Of a DNA stretch of 64,000 bases, positions 25,209-33,516 are shown in pieces. The notes below the pieces were generated by a model, which searched no databases, was not told the DNA's origin, and saw only the letters and a program-made list of their open reading frames with translations. How positions within the stretch are numbered: the stretch's first letter is position 1; each line of letters begins with the position of its first letter. Both the position numbers and the translations under genes were made by a program. This stretch comes from Papillibacter cinnamivorans DSM 12816 (GTDB lineage: Bacteria > Bacillota > Clostridia > Oscillospirales > Oscillospiraceae), in the NCBI RefSeq assembly GCF_900176335.1, contig NZ_FWXW01000001.1:186001-250000 (forward strand), written 5' to 3'.

Positions 25209-28200
25209 ATGTCCTTTGTACATCTCCATGTTCACAGCGAGTACAGCCTCCTGGACGGCGCCTGCCGGATCCGGGGGCTTGTGGACCGCGCCAAGGCGCT
25301 GGGTCAGACGGCTCTCGCCGTCACCGATCACGGCGTCATGTACGGCGCGGTGGATTTTTATAAAGCCGCCAAGTCCGCCGGCATCAAGCCCGTCGTGGGC
25401 TGCGAGGTCTACGTGGCTCCCCGCAGCCGCTTCGACAGGGTCCACGAGCTGGACGGGGAGGCCCGGCACCTGGTCCTCCTGTGCAAGGATGAGACCGGAT
25501 ACCGGAACCTCTCCTATATCGTGAGCCTTGGCTTCACCGAGGGGTTTTACGTCAAGCCCCGGGTGGACATGGAGCTTCTGCGCGCCCACTCGGAGGGGCT
25601 CATCGCCCTGTCCGCCTGCCTTGCCGGGGAGCTACCCCGCCTATTGCTCGCGGGGGATTTCCAGGGCGCGAAGCGCTATGCTCTGGAGATGGCGGAGATC
25701 TTCGGGAAAGACAATTATTATCTCGAGCTTCAGGATCACGGCATTCCCGAGCAGCGGGAGGTGAACCGCGGTCTTCTGCGTCTCTCCCGGGAAACCGGTC
25801 TGCCTTTGGTGGCCACCAACGACGCCCATTACCTGGCCAAAGAGGACGCCCGGATGCAGGACGTGCTCCTGTGCGTCCAGACCAATAAAACGGTGGACAA
25901 TCCCGACCGCATGAAGTTCGCCACCGACGAATTTTATATCAAATCCGAAGAGGAAATGGCCGCCCTTTTCCCGGAATGCCCAGAGGCTCTGAAAAACACC
26001 GCTGAGATTGCCGACCGCTGCAATCTGGTCTTCCAGTTCGGGGTGCACCACCTGCCGGAATTCAAGCACCCCCAGGGTCTCGGCGGCTGGGAATACTTCG
26101 AGCGCCTGTGCAAAGAGGGCTTCGCCCTGCGCTACCCCGGCGGCGGCAAAGATTACCTGGACCGGCTGGATTTCGAGATGCAGATGATCCGGCGCATGGG
26201 CTTCGTGGACTATTTCCTCATCGTTGGGGATTTCATCTCCTACGCCAAGGGGAAGGGGATCCCCGTGGGCCCCGGCAGAGGCTCCGCCGCAGGCAGCATG
26301 GTCTCCTACTGCCTGGGGATCACCGACGTGGACCCCATGAAATACGGCCTGTATTTCGAGCGTTTCCTGAACCCCGAGCGCATCAGCATGCCCGATATCG
26401 ACATCGACTTCTGCTACCAGCGCCGCCCAGAGGTCATCGAGTACGTCATTGATAAATACGGCGCCGACCACGTGGCCCAGATCGTCACCTTCGGCACCAT
26501 GGCCGCCCGGGGCGCCATCCGGGACGTGGGGAGGGCCCTGAATTTCACTTACGCCGAGGTGGACGCGGTGGCCAAGCAGGTGCCCTCCACCCTTCACATC
26601 ACCCTGGAGGACGCCCTGAAGCTCTCCCGCCCCTTAAAGGATATGTACGAGTCCGACGAGCGCATCAAAAACCTCATCGACACCGCAAAGTCCCTGGAGG
26701 GCATGCCGCGCCACGCCTCCACCCACGCGGCGGGCGTCGTTATAACGCGCCTTCCGGTGTACGAATACGTCCCCCTGGCCAAAAACGACGAATCCGTGGT
26801 CACCCAGTACCCCATGACCACCCTGGAGGAGCTGGGGCTTCTCAAGATGGACTTTCTGGGTCTTAGAAACCTCACCGTGATCGACGACGCGGTCCGTCTC
26901 ATCCGCAGGCGGCACCCGGATTTTGATTTAAATACCGTTCCCGACGACGACCCCGAGACCTTCGCCATGATCTCCTCCGGCAAAACCTCCGGAGTCTTCC
27001 AGATGGAAAGCTCGGGGATGACCGGGGTGTGTACCGGCCTGCGTCCTCAGAGCATCGAGGACATCACCGCCATCATCGCCCTGTACCGTCCCGGCCCCAT
27101 GGAGTCCATCCCCCGGTTCATCGCCTGCAAGCAGAACCCGGAGCGCATCCGCTACAAGCACCCCATGCTGGAGGGGATCCTCAACGTCACCTACGGCTGC
27201 ATCGTCTATCAGGAGCAGGTGATCGAGATCTTCAAAAAGATGGCGGGCTATTCCGCCGGTCAGGCCGACATGATGCGGCGGGCCATCTCCAAGAAAAAGC
27301 AGGCCGAGATCATTAAGGAACGCGAGGCCTTTATTAACGGCGACCCCGCCCGGAATATCTCGGGCGCCGTGAATAACGGCGTGGACAGGGAGACCGCCGA
27401 GGCCGTCTACGAGGAGATCTTCGACTTTGCAAACTATGCCTTCAACAAGGCTCACGCGGTCTGCTACGCGGTCATCGCCTACCAGACGGCTTACCTCAAG
27501 CGTCATTACACCCGGGAATATATGGCGGCTCTATTGACCTCGGTTCTGGACAGCAGCGCCAAGGTGGCCGAATATATTTCCGAGTGCCGGGAATACGGCA
27601 TCCGGCTTCTTCCCCCGGATATCAACCGTTCCTCCGACGACTTTACCGTGGAGGGGGACGACATCCGTTTCGGCCTCGTGGCGGTGAAGAACATCGGCCG
27701 GGGCTTTATCCGCTCCGTCATGGCCGAACGGGAGGAGCACGGCGATTTCATCTCTTTCCCGGATTTCTGCTCCCGGATGTTCCGGTACGATCTCAACCGC
27801 CGCGCCATGGAAAGCCTGATTCGCTGCGGCGCCTTCGATTTCTTCGGAAAGGCCCGTTCTCAGCTCCTCCAGGTCTACGATCTCGTGGTGGAGGCCATCT
27901 CCTGCGACCGCCGCCGCAATGTGGAGGGCCAGTTGGGCCTCTTCGGAGGCGGGGGAGAGGAGGCTTCCTGTCCGGAGATCCATTACCCCGACGTCCGGGA
28001 ATTTTCCAAGGCCGAGCTCATGGCCATGGAGAAGGAGACCACCGGACTTTACCTTTCGGGCCACCCCATGGACGAGTACCGCAATTCCCTCCGGAAGGCC
28101 GGCGCCGTCCCAATGGGACGTATCCTCTCCGACTTTGCCCAGGAGGGGGGGCCGTCTGTCTACCGGGACGAGCAGCGGATCACCCTGGCCGGCGTCATCG

Positions 28201-28700
28201 GCTCGGTGAAGACCAAAACCACCAGGAATAACACCCTCATGGCCTACGTCACCATCGAGGACGACTCCGGCTCCATGGAAATGCTCTGCTTCGCCCGGGT
28301 GCTGGACGAGTGCGGCGGCCAGATCCGGGAAAACAATCCCGTCCTGGTTCAGGGCAGGCTCTCCGCCCGGGACGACAAAGACCCCCAGCTCATGTGCGAT
28401 TCCGTCCGTCCGCTTTCCGACACCGCTCCCGGCGGTGCCGATTCCCCGGATTCCACCTGCGTACCGGACGCCGGGCCGGAAGGGAAGAAGCCCTCCTCTG
28501 TTTACATAAAACTTCCCAGTGAGGACGGCCCCGAGCTTGCCCGCCTGCGCCTCGTCCTCACCATGTTCCCCGGCAATTCCCGCATGGTCATCACCTTTAC
28601 AGACTGCGCGAAGCGCCTGGGCGCCTCCTGCGTCGTACACCCCGCCCTCTTGAAAGAACTCCGGGAATGGCTGGGGGAGGAAAATGTGGTTGTAAAATAA
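25209..28700 (+). CDS. dnaE: DnaE, DNA polymerase III alpha subunit
   Basis: 1163-aa replicative polymerase subunit. N-terminal PHP domain (HLHVHSEYSLLDGACR, VTDHGVMYG), then the C-family polymerase core with GPGRGSAAGSMVSY and the catalytic Asp motif MPDIDIDFCY at about 393, YEEIFDFANYAFNKAHAV, a helix-hairpin-helix region and an OB fold (about 990-1070, ITLAGVIGSVK). It lacks a 3'-5' exonuclease insert, so it is DnaE1/DnaE3-type rather than PolC. Preceded by AAAGGAAG; a terminator follows at once. Confidence 0.97.
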   Translation: MSFVHLHVHSEYSLLDGACRIRGLVDRAKALGQTALAVTDHGVMYGAVDFYKAAKSAGIKPVVGCEVYVAPRSRFDRVHELDGEARHLVLLCKDETGYRNLSYIVSLGFTEGFYVKPRVDMELLRAHSEGLIALSACLAGELPRLLLAGDFQGAKRYALEMAEIFGKDNYYLELQDHGIPEQREVNRGLLRLSRETGLPLVATNDAHYLAKEDARMQDVLLCVQTNKTVDNPDRMKFATDEFYIKSEEEMAALFPECPEALKNTAEIADRCNLVFQFGVHHLPEFKHPQGLGGWEYFERLCKEGFALRYPGGGKDYLDRLDFEMQMIRRMGFVDYFLIVGDFISYAKGKGIPVGPGRGSAAGSMVSYCLGITDVDPMKYGLYFERFLNPERISMPDIDIDFCYQRRPEVIEYVIDKYGADHVAQIVTFGTMAARGAIRDVGRALNFTYAEVDAVAKQVPSTLHITLEDALKLSRPLKDMYESDERIKNLIDTAKSLEGMPRHASTHAAGVVITRLPVYEYVPLAKNDESVVTQYPMTTLEELGLLKMDFLGLRNLTVIDDAVRLIRRRHPDFDLNTVPDDDPETFAMISSGKTSGVFQMESSGMTGVCTGLRPQSIEDITAIIALYRPGPMESIPRFIACKQNPERIRYKHPMLEGILNVTYGCIVYQEQVIEIFKKMAGYSAGQADMMRRAISKKKQAEIIKEREAFINGDPARNISGAVNNGVDRETAEAVYEEIFDFANYAFNKAHAVCYAVIAYQTAYLKRHYTREYMAALLTSVLDSSAKVAEYISECREYGIRLLPPDINRSSDDFTVEGDDIRFGLVAVKNIGRGFIRSVMAEREEHGDFISFPDFCSRMFRYDLNRRAMESLIRCGAFDFFGKARSQLLQVYDLVVEAISCDRRRNVEGQLGLFGGGGEEASCPEIHYPDVREFSKAELMAMEKETTGLYLSGHPMDEYRNSLRKAGAVPMGRILSDFAQEGGPSVYRDEQRITLAGVIGSVKTKTTRNNTLMAYVTIEDDSGSMEMLCFARVLDECGGQIRENNPVLVQGRLSARDDKDPQLMCDSVRPLSDTAPGGADSPDSTCVPDAGPEGKKPSSVYIKLPSEDGPELARLRLVLTMFPGNSRMVITFTDCAKRLGASCVVHPALLKELREWLGEENVVVK

Positions 28701-28705
28701 AAAAC

Positions 28706-28738
28706 GGGGTCGGGATTGCCGCAAGCAATCCCGACCCC
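28706..28738 (+). terminator. Terminator after dnaE
   Basis: Perfect 14-bp stem, arms 28706-28719 and 28725-28738, loop CGCAA, starting 6 bases after the stop codon, followed by TATTTCTTA. Confidence 0.88.
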
Positions 28739-28825
28739 TATTTCTTATAGTGAATTCTTACGTTGTTGGCCTCGAATATGGTTTACATATCAACATTGGA
28801 TAATAATACGCGCTTTCCTCTTAAT

Positions 28826-29087
28826 CGCCGCACAGAGCAGATTTTCGCAGACTCATTAAGCCCCACATTCTCAAATCCGGAGAGTCCCGATCGCGGGCTG
28901 AAAAAATGTCCTCTTGCCACCGGGTCGTCTGTGCGTTTGAAACTGCCGATAGTCAATCTGTCATTGAAAGCGCCCACAGGAATATCCCTCCCCGGGAATC
29001 CAAGGAGGCCGCGGCCCCTTGGTCTGTTTTTGATAACTTTTTGTAGAAATAAAAAGTTACCCCCAGCAAAGCGCATAACCCCCGTCC
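28826..29087. repeat. Structured dispersed repeat, copy C
   Basis: 262-bp copy, same orientation as copies A and B though 16 kb away. Both hairpins are kept: CCAAGG...CCTTGG with an inner GGCC/GGCC at 29000-29022, and TAACTTTTT / AAAAAGTTA at 29034-29059. It fills most of the 500-base gene-free gap between dnaE and the DUF4364 gene; nothing else is seen there. Confidence 0.85.
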
Positions 29088-29201
29088 CCCAAAAAACAAA
29101 AAAATAAACCCCCTCCATTGGAAAATGAGAGGGAGTCGAAGCAAATACAGCAGGAATATAATTCCATTTGGTATAATTATACATCTGGCAATCAAAAAAC
29201 C

Positions 29202-29750
29202 CTATTCTTCCTCCTCGTCCTTGGAGTAATCCGACAGCAGCACCCCCAGGACGGCGTTGTAAATCTCCTCGGCGTGCTTTTTGAAATTTTCCTCCAGCTT
29301 GCCGGCGTACTCGGCGGACGCCGCCAGCATGTCGATGGTGAGGATGTTCTCCAGATCGTCGTCCAAAGAAAGCCGGACGGTAAAGGTCCCGCCGGGGCGG
29401 GGTTCGCTCCCGGTGCGGATCATGGCATTGCGCCGCAGCCGCCCGTTGAGGACGGCCACCTGCTTGTCCGCTTTGACCCGGACGGAGTAGGGGATGCTGC
29501 TCTGGCAGATGTCCCCGTTTTTCAGTCCCTTCTCCGTAATGCGGAAGAGCTCCTCCTTGTCCTGCTCCAGATGCCCTGTTCCCACCAGCTCGTGGACCGC
29601 CTCGGCAAATTCGAAGTAGTCGATGCCCTCGTCGCAGAGGGTAAGCTCGGTGAGCGTGCCGAAGCTGATGGGCTCCGTCACCCGGGCCATGATATACAAA
29701 ATCAAAAACTTTATCTCCAGCTTGTCATGGATAAATCCATATCTCGCCAT
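29202..29750 (-). CDS. DUF4364 family winged-helix protein
   Basis: 182-aa protein matching DUF4364, common in Clostridia. The N-terminal 75 residues (HDKLEIKFLILYIMARV, then FAEAVHELVGTGHLEQD and FRITEKGLKNG) look like a winged-helix DNA-binding domain; the rest is a mixed alpha/beta domain, ending in an acidic tail SKDEEEE. A transcription regulator is likely, target unknown. Single gene, divergent from the DUF3048 gene. Confidence 0.8.
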   Translation of the reverse strand: MARYGFIHDKLEIKFLILYIMARVTEPISFGTLTELTLCDEGIDYFEFAEAVHELVGTGHLEQDKEELFRITEKGLKNGDICQSSIPYSVRVKADKQVAVLNGRLRRNAMIRTGSEPRPGGTFTVRLSLDDDLENILTIDMLAASAEYAGKLEENFKKHAEEIYNAVLGVLLSDYSKDEEEE

Positions 29751-30006
29751 GGGTAGGCTCCTTTCCGCCGCCGTGCCGTCCCGTTCGTTCCGGCCCGTCG
29801 ATATGCGCCTGCTGAGGATAGTATATCACAGAAATGAAAGGCGGAATATCCCCGGTCGTATTTTGCCGAAAAATCCGTTTTCCCGTCTCCATTGACAGGA
29901 CTGTCCTGAACCGGTATGATTTGTATAAAGTCCAACTTGGTTTTTACCGCAGGAATGGCGGAATGCGGCGTGGCTTTGAATGATTGCGGATAGGGGAGGA
30001 CACCTG

Positions 30007-31092
30007 ATGAAGCGTCTTATTCTGATTGGAATGGTATTTTGCCTGATATTGGCGGGCTGCTCCTCCGGGGCGTCGCCCTCTCCCTCGCCTTCGCCCAGTC
30101 CGACCCCTTCCCCCGAGGTTACCGAACCCTCTCCCACGGTGGATCCGGACAATCCCAACGGATATACCGGGATTAACCCCCTCACCGGCATGCCCATTGA
30201 GGACTCCAAGGTGGCCGACCGGCCCGTGGCCGTGATGCTCAACAACCTTAAGGCGGCCCTGCCCCAGCACGGGCAGTCCCAGGCCGACATCATCTATGAA
30301 ATCCCCGCGGAAGGCGGCATCACCCGGATGCTGGCCCTTTTCCAGGATCCCTCCGTCGTGGGGGATATCGGCAGCGTCCGCAGTACCCGGCCCTACTATC
30401 TGGACGTGGTCACCGGGCACGACGCCATTCTGATCCATGCCGGCGGCAGCGAACAGGCTTACAGCGATATAAAAACCGAGGGCATCGACGCTCTGGACGC
30501 CGTCCGGGGCAACAAGGCCGCCGATCTTTTCTGGCGGGATCAGGAGCGTATCAAGACCGCGGGATATGAGCACAGCGTCTTCACCTCCGGAGAGCGCATC
30601 GCCCGCCTTCTTCCTACATACGATATCCGCCTGCGCCACGAGGACGACTATGAATACCGCATGAAGTTTTCCAAGGATGCCGTCCCGGAAAACGGAACTG
30701 CGGCGGATAAACTCACGATTGTCTTCTCCAGCTACAAGACCGGCGTCTTCACATACGATTCCGCCTCCGGTCTGTATCTCGCAAGCGAGTATGGTGCGCC
30801 CTATGTGGACGGAAACAGTGACGAGCAGGTGGCCGTGAAAAACGTATTCGTCCTGCGGGCCGACATAGCACTCATCCCCGGCGACACCGCCGGCCGCCTC
30901 ACGGTGGATCTGGTGGGCAGCGGCACCGGATACTTCGCCTGCGGCGGAAAATCGGTGGAAATCAAATGGTCCAAAGCTTCCGACAACGACCCCTTCGTAT
31001 ATACCCTGAAAAACGGCGGCGAACTGGTCCTGGGGAAGGGAACCAGCTATGTAAACATCGTTCCCGGAAACGCCAAGGTAACCATAGAATAA
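30007..31092 (+). CDS. DUF3048 (YerB-like) lipoprotein
   Basis: 361-aa exported lipoprotein: signal peptide with lipobox LILAGC, a Ser-Pro repeat linker (SPSPSPSPTPSPEVTEPSP) that would span the wall, then DUF3048 from about residue 50 (NPLTGMPIEDSKVADRPVAV, QADIIYEIPAEGGITRMLAL, GSVRSTRPYYLD). The family is widespread in Firmicutes; function is unknown. ATG 30007 follows GGGGAGGACACCTG; the 27 bases upstream in frame do not add a plausible signal. 31 bases separate it from the serine hydrolase. Confidence 0.88.
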   Translation: MKRLILIGMVFCLILAGCSSGASPSPSPSPSPTPSPEVTEPSPTVDPDNPNGYTGINPLTGMPIEDSKVADRPVAVMLNNLKAALPQHGQSQADIIYEIPAEGGITRMLALFQDPSVVGDIGSVRSTRPYYLDVVTGHDAILIHAGGSEQAYSDIKTEGIDALDAVRGNKAADLFWRDQERIKTAGYEHSVFTSGERIARLLPTYDIRLRHEDDYEYRMKFSKDAVPENGTAADKLTIVFSSYKTGVFTYDSASGLYLASEYGAPYVDGNSDEQVAVKNVFVLRADIALIPGDTAGRLTVDLVGSGTGYFACGGKSVEIKWSKASDNDPFVYTLKNGGELVLGKGTSYVNIVPGNAKVTIE

Positions 31093-31123
31093 CAGGGCGG
31101 CGTCACCGCCCGGGAGATAGCCT

Positions 31124-32935
31124 ATGGATCTGATCTGGAAAATGAAGGCCATGAACCTGACGAACCTGTTTTTAAACGGGGAGCACGACAGGATCTGCGC
31201 CTACGAGTACACCCCGCAGAAGAAAAAATTATACGGCTCCGTGGTTCCAAAATACCCCTTTCCCAAGGGAAGCCCCGAATCCCAGGGAATCTCCTCCCGG
31301 CTGATCGAGGCCTTTTTCCGCACGCTGGAGACAACGGAGCGCCTCTATCCCCACAGCGCGGTGATCCTCCGCCGGGGTGTGATCATCGCCGAAGGATACT
31401 GGAAGCCTTACAGGGCCGATGTTCCCCAGATGATGTACTCCCTTTCCAAGAGCGTCACCTCCACCGCGGTGGGCATCGCCATATCAGAAGGGCGCTTCGG
31501 CCTGGACGACAGGCTTTCTGACATCTTTCCGGGCCGCGGTCTTTCCGTCAGCTCCCTCTTTCGGGAGCCCCTGCGGATCCGGCATCTGCTCACCATGAGC
31601 TCCGGCGTCGGCTTCAACGAGGTGGGCTCCATGCTGGACCGGGACTGGATCCGCACCTTTCTGGAATCGGATCTCGCCTTTGAGCCGGGGACGAAATTCC
31701 AGTACAACAGCATGAACTCCTATATGCTCTCCGCAGCGATCCGGGAACGGACGGGCCAGGGCCTTCTGGAATACCTGCGCCCGCGTCTGCTCGATCCCCT
31801 GGAGATCGGGGAGGTCGAATGGGAAACCAGTCCCCGGGGCATCGAAAAAGGGGGCTGGGGCCTCTGCCTCACCGCCATGGACATGGCGAAGCTGGGCCAG
31901 CTGTACCTGCAGAACGGACTATGGGGCAAAGACGGCAATCAGGTCCGGCTGATTCCGGAGGAATGGGTCCGGGAGGCCACCCGGCCTCATATTTTCGCTC
32001 CCTCCGGCGACGGGAAGGACGGCTACGGATATCAGATCTGGATGTGTTCCCGGAAGGGGGCCTACCAGTTTAACGGTGCCTTTGGCCAGATTCTCATCGT
32101 GGTGCCCGATCAGGAGTTGGTGGTTGCCGTAACCGGAGGCTCGGAGTGCGCCTTTCTCACGGATTCGCCCTCCGACGTCGTGGAGCGGTTTTTTTACGAC
32201 GATGGGGTCTACAGCGGCTCGCCCCTGCCGGAAAGCCCCGAAGCTCTCGCCTCGCTGCGCGATCTTCTGGATCACCTCACGGTATTCCGCCCCCGTCCCC
32301 GGGTTTCCGACAGCCTGTCCTCCTTAAAACCCAGGAAAACGGCGTCTTCTTCCGTTCCGCCCCTTGCCGGAAAGGCCGACGGCGTGGAATTCCATATGGA
32401 AAAGAATAACGGCGCCGTCCTGCCTCTGATTCAGCAGATGGTGCATGCCAACTATTCCCGGGGCTTCTCCCGTTTCAAGGTAAGCTTTTCCCCCGGGGAA
32501 TGCTCCCTTCTCTTTTCCGAAGGGAAGGACGTGAATCTGATCCTGGCGGGTATGGACGGCCGGCCCAGGTATTCTCCCGTGACGGTGGGGGGCGAGCAGT
32601 ATCTCGTGGGCGCCAGCGCCAGCTGGGGAGAGGACCCAGGGAACCGGGATGAGCTTCGTGTTATCATCTCCTTTGTGGAGACCCCCAACACCCGGCTGCT
32701 CCGTATTGCCTTTGAGGAAACCGGGATTGTCATCCATTTTGGGGAAAGTCCGGGCTTTTTCCGCACTCTCCGCCTTTTTGCCCTTCTGGTGAGCGGAGAC
32801 GACGAAACCCAGAAAAAGCTTATGGACCGGAAGCTCCGCCAGGAAAACCTTCTCTCTCGCGCCAGAAGCTACACCGAGGCCGAAGCCCGCGGGTATTACT
32901 CTTCGGAAAAGTCTCCTTCCCAACAAACGCCGTAA
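31124..32935 (+). CDS. Serine hydrolase of the class C beta-lactamase/PBP4* fold
   Basis: 603-aa protein. Residues about 40-385 form a beta-lactamase-like serine hydrolase: SxxK nucleophile in YSLSKSVTS (about 105-108), the Tyr motif FQYNSMNSYML (about 193), and a GAFGQ block near 318 in place of the KTG/HxG strand. Despite the name, such proteins are mostly esterases or D-amino-acid peptidases. The last about 210 residues are an extra domain I do not recognise. No signal peptide or membrane segment. Substrate unknown; a role in antibiotic resistance is not implied, although BlaI-type genes follow. Confidence 0.85.
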   Translation: MDLIWKMKAMNLTNLFLNGEHDRICAYEYTPQKKKLYGSVVPKYPFPKGSPESQGISSRLIEAFFRTLETTERLYPHSAVILRRGVIIAEGYWKPYRADVPQMMYSLSKSVTSTAVGIAISEGRFGLDDRLSDIFPGRGLSVSSLFREPLRIRHLLTMSSGVGFNEVGSMLDRDWIRTFLESDLAFEPGTKFQYNSMNSYMLSAAIRERTGQGLLEYLRPRLLDPLEIGEVEWETSPRGIEKGGWGLCLTAMDMAKLGQLYLQNGLWGKDGNQVRLIPEEWVREATRPHIFAPSGDGKDGYGYQIWMCSRKGAYQFNGAFGQILIVVPDQELVVAVTGGSECAFLTDSPSDVVERFFYDDGVYSGSPLPESPEALASLRDLLDHLTVFRPRPRVSDSLSSLKPRKTASSSVPPLAGKADGVEFHMEKNNGAVLPLIQQMVHANYSRGFSRFKVSFSPGECSLLFSEGKDVNLILAGMDGRPRYSPVTVGGEQYLVGASASWGEDPGNRDELRVIISFVETPNTRLLRIAFEETGIVIHFGESPGFFRTLRLFALLVSGDDETQKKLMDRKLRQENLLSRARSYTEAEARGYYSSEKSPSQQTP

Positions 32936-32944
32936 ATCGGAATT

Positions 32945-32980
32945 CCGCCGGAAGCACTGCGCTCCCGGCGGTTTCGCCTT
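32945..32980 (+). terminator. Possible terminator after the serine hydrolase gene
   Basis: 7-bp stem CCGCCGG / CCGGCGG (32945-32971) with a 13-base loop, then GTTTCGCCTTTAT. Weak T run. Confidence 0.4.
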
Positions 32981-33061
32981 TATACGGGGGAACCTTTCCC
33001 TTGGAAAACCGTCCTTGAATTAAGCGGAAGACAGTAAAGTGAAAATATTTTCCATTAGCAG

Positions 33062-33108
33062 GTTGACAATGTAGACCTTCGGGTGTATGCTTGGTTTACA
33101 GTGTAAAC
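33062..33108 (+). promoter_or_regulatory. Promoter with two BlaI-type operators, module 1
   Basis: TTGACA (33063-33068), 17-base spacer, TATGCT (33086-33091). Two related 15-bp palindromes overlap it: GTTGACAATGTAGAC (33062-33076), covering the -35, and the perfect GTTTACAGTGTAAAC (33094-33108), just downstream of the -10. Centres are 32 bp apart, about three helix turns. TACA...TGTA half-sites are those of BlaI/MecI repressors, so autorepression of the following blaI-type gene is likely. Confidence 0.8.
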
Positions 33109-33129
33109 CCAATTGGAGGCGAATGAAAA

Positions 33130-33516
33130 ATGGAGCAGGATATCCGAAGCCTGACGGGGAGCGAATGGAGCCTCATGGAGTGCCTCTGGGAGGACTCCCC
33201 CCGCTCGTCCATGCAGGTGGTGAGCGATCTGAAACGCCGCGTGGGCTGGAGCAAGAGTACCACCCTTACCATGCTCCGGCGGATGGCGTCCAAGGGCCTT
33301 TTGAAAAGTACGTCGGAAGGCGGGACCAGGCTCTATTCCCCGAATCTCAAGCGGGAAGAGGCCACCGCCAAAGAGACGAAAGAGTTCCTGGATAAGGTAT
33401 ATCAGGGCAGCGTCAGCCTCATGATGAGCTCCATGGCGGAGAACCGGGAACTGACACAGGAAGAGATCGACGAGCTGTATGAGATCCTGAGAAAGGCGGA
33501 GGAGGGGCAAAAATGA
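33130..33516 (+). CDS. BlaI/MecI-family repressor, module 1
   Basis: 128-aa winged-helix repressor. The recognition helix region VVSDLKRRVGWSKSTTLTML (about 28-47), MASKGLLKSTSEGGTRLYSP wing and the C-terminal dimerisation helices LTQEEIDELYEILRKAEE match the BlaI family. Such repressors are cleaved or released when the partner M56 protease senses an envelope signal. The stop overlaps the ATG of the protease gene (ATGA), so the two are coupled. Two operators lie in front of the gene. Confidence 0.92.
   Translation: MEQDIRSLTGSEWSLMECLWEDSPRSSMQVVSDLKRRVGWSKSTTLTMLRRMASKGLLKSTSEGGTRLYSPNLKREEATAKETKEFLDKVYQGSVSLMMSSMAENRELTQEEIDELYEILRKAEEGQK

Noticed and set aside
25641-28724. Long minus-strand open frames opposite dnaE and other GC-rich genes
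   Set aside because: They follow from the high-GC third positions of the real genes and show no family motifs or ribosome sites.
31124-33516. Serine hydrolase plus BlaI/BlaR genes as a beta-lactam resistance locus
   Set aside because: The hydrolase lacks a signal peptide and has an extra domain, it is not in the BlaI operon, and neither M56 sensor has a penicillin-binding domain.
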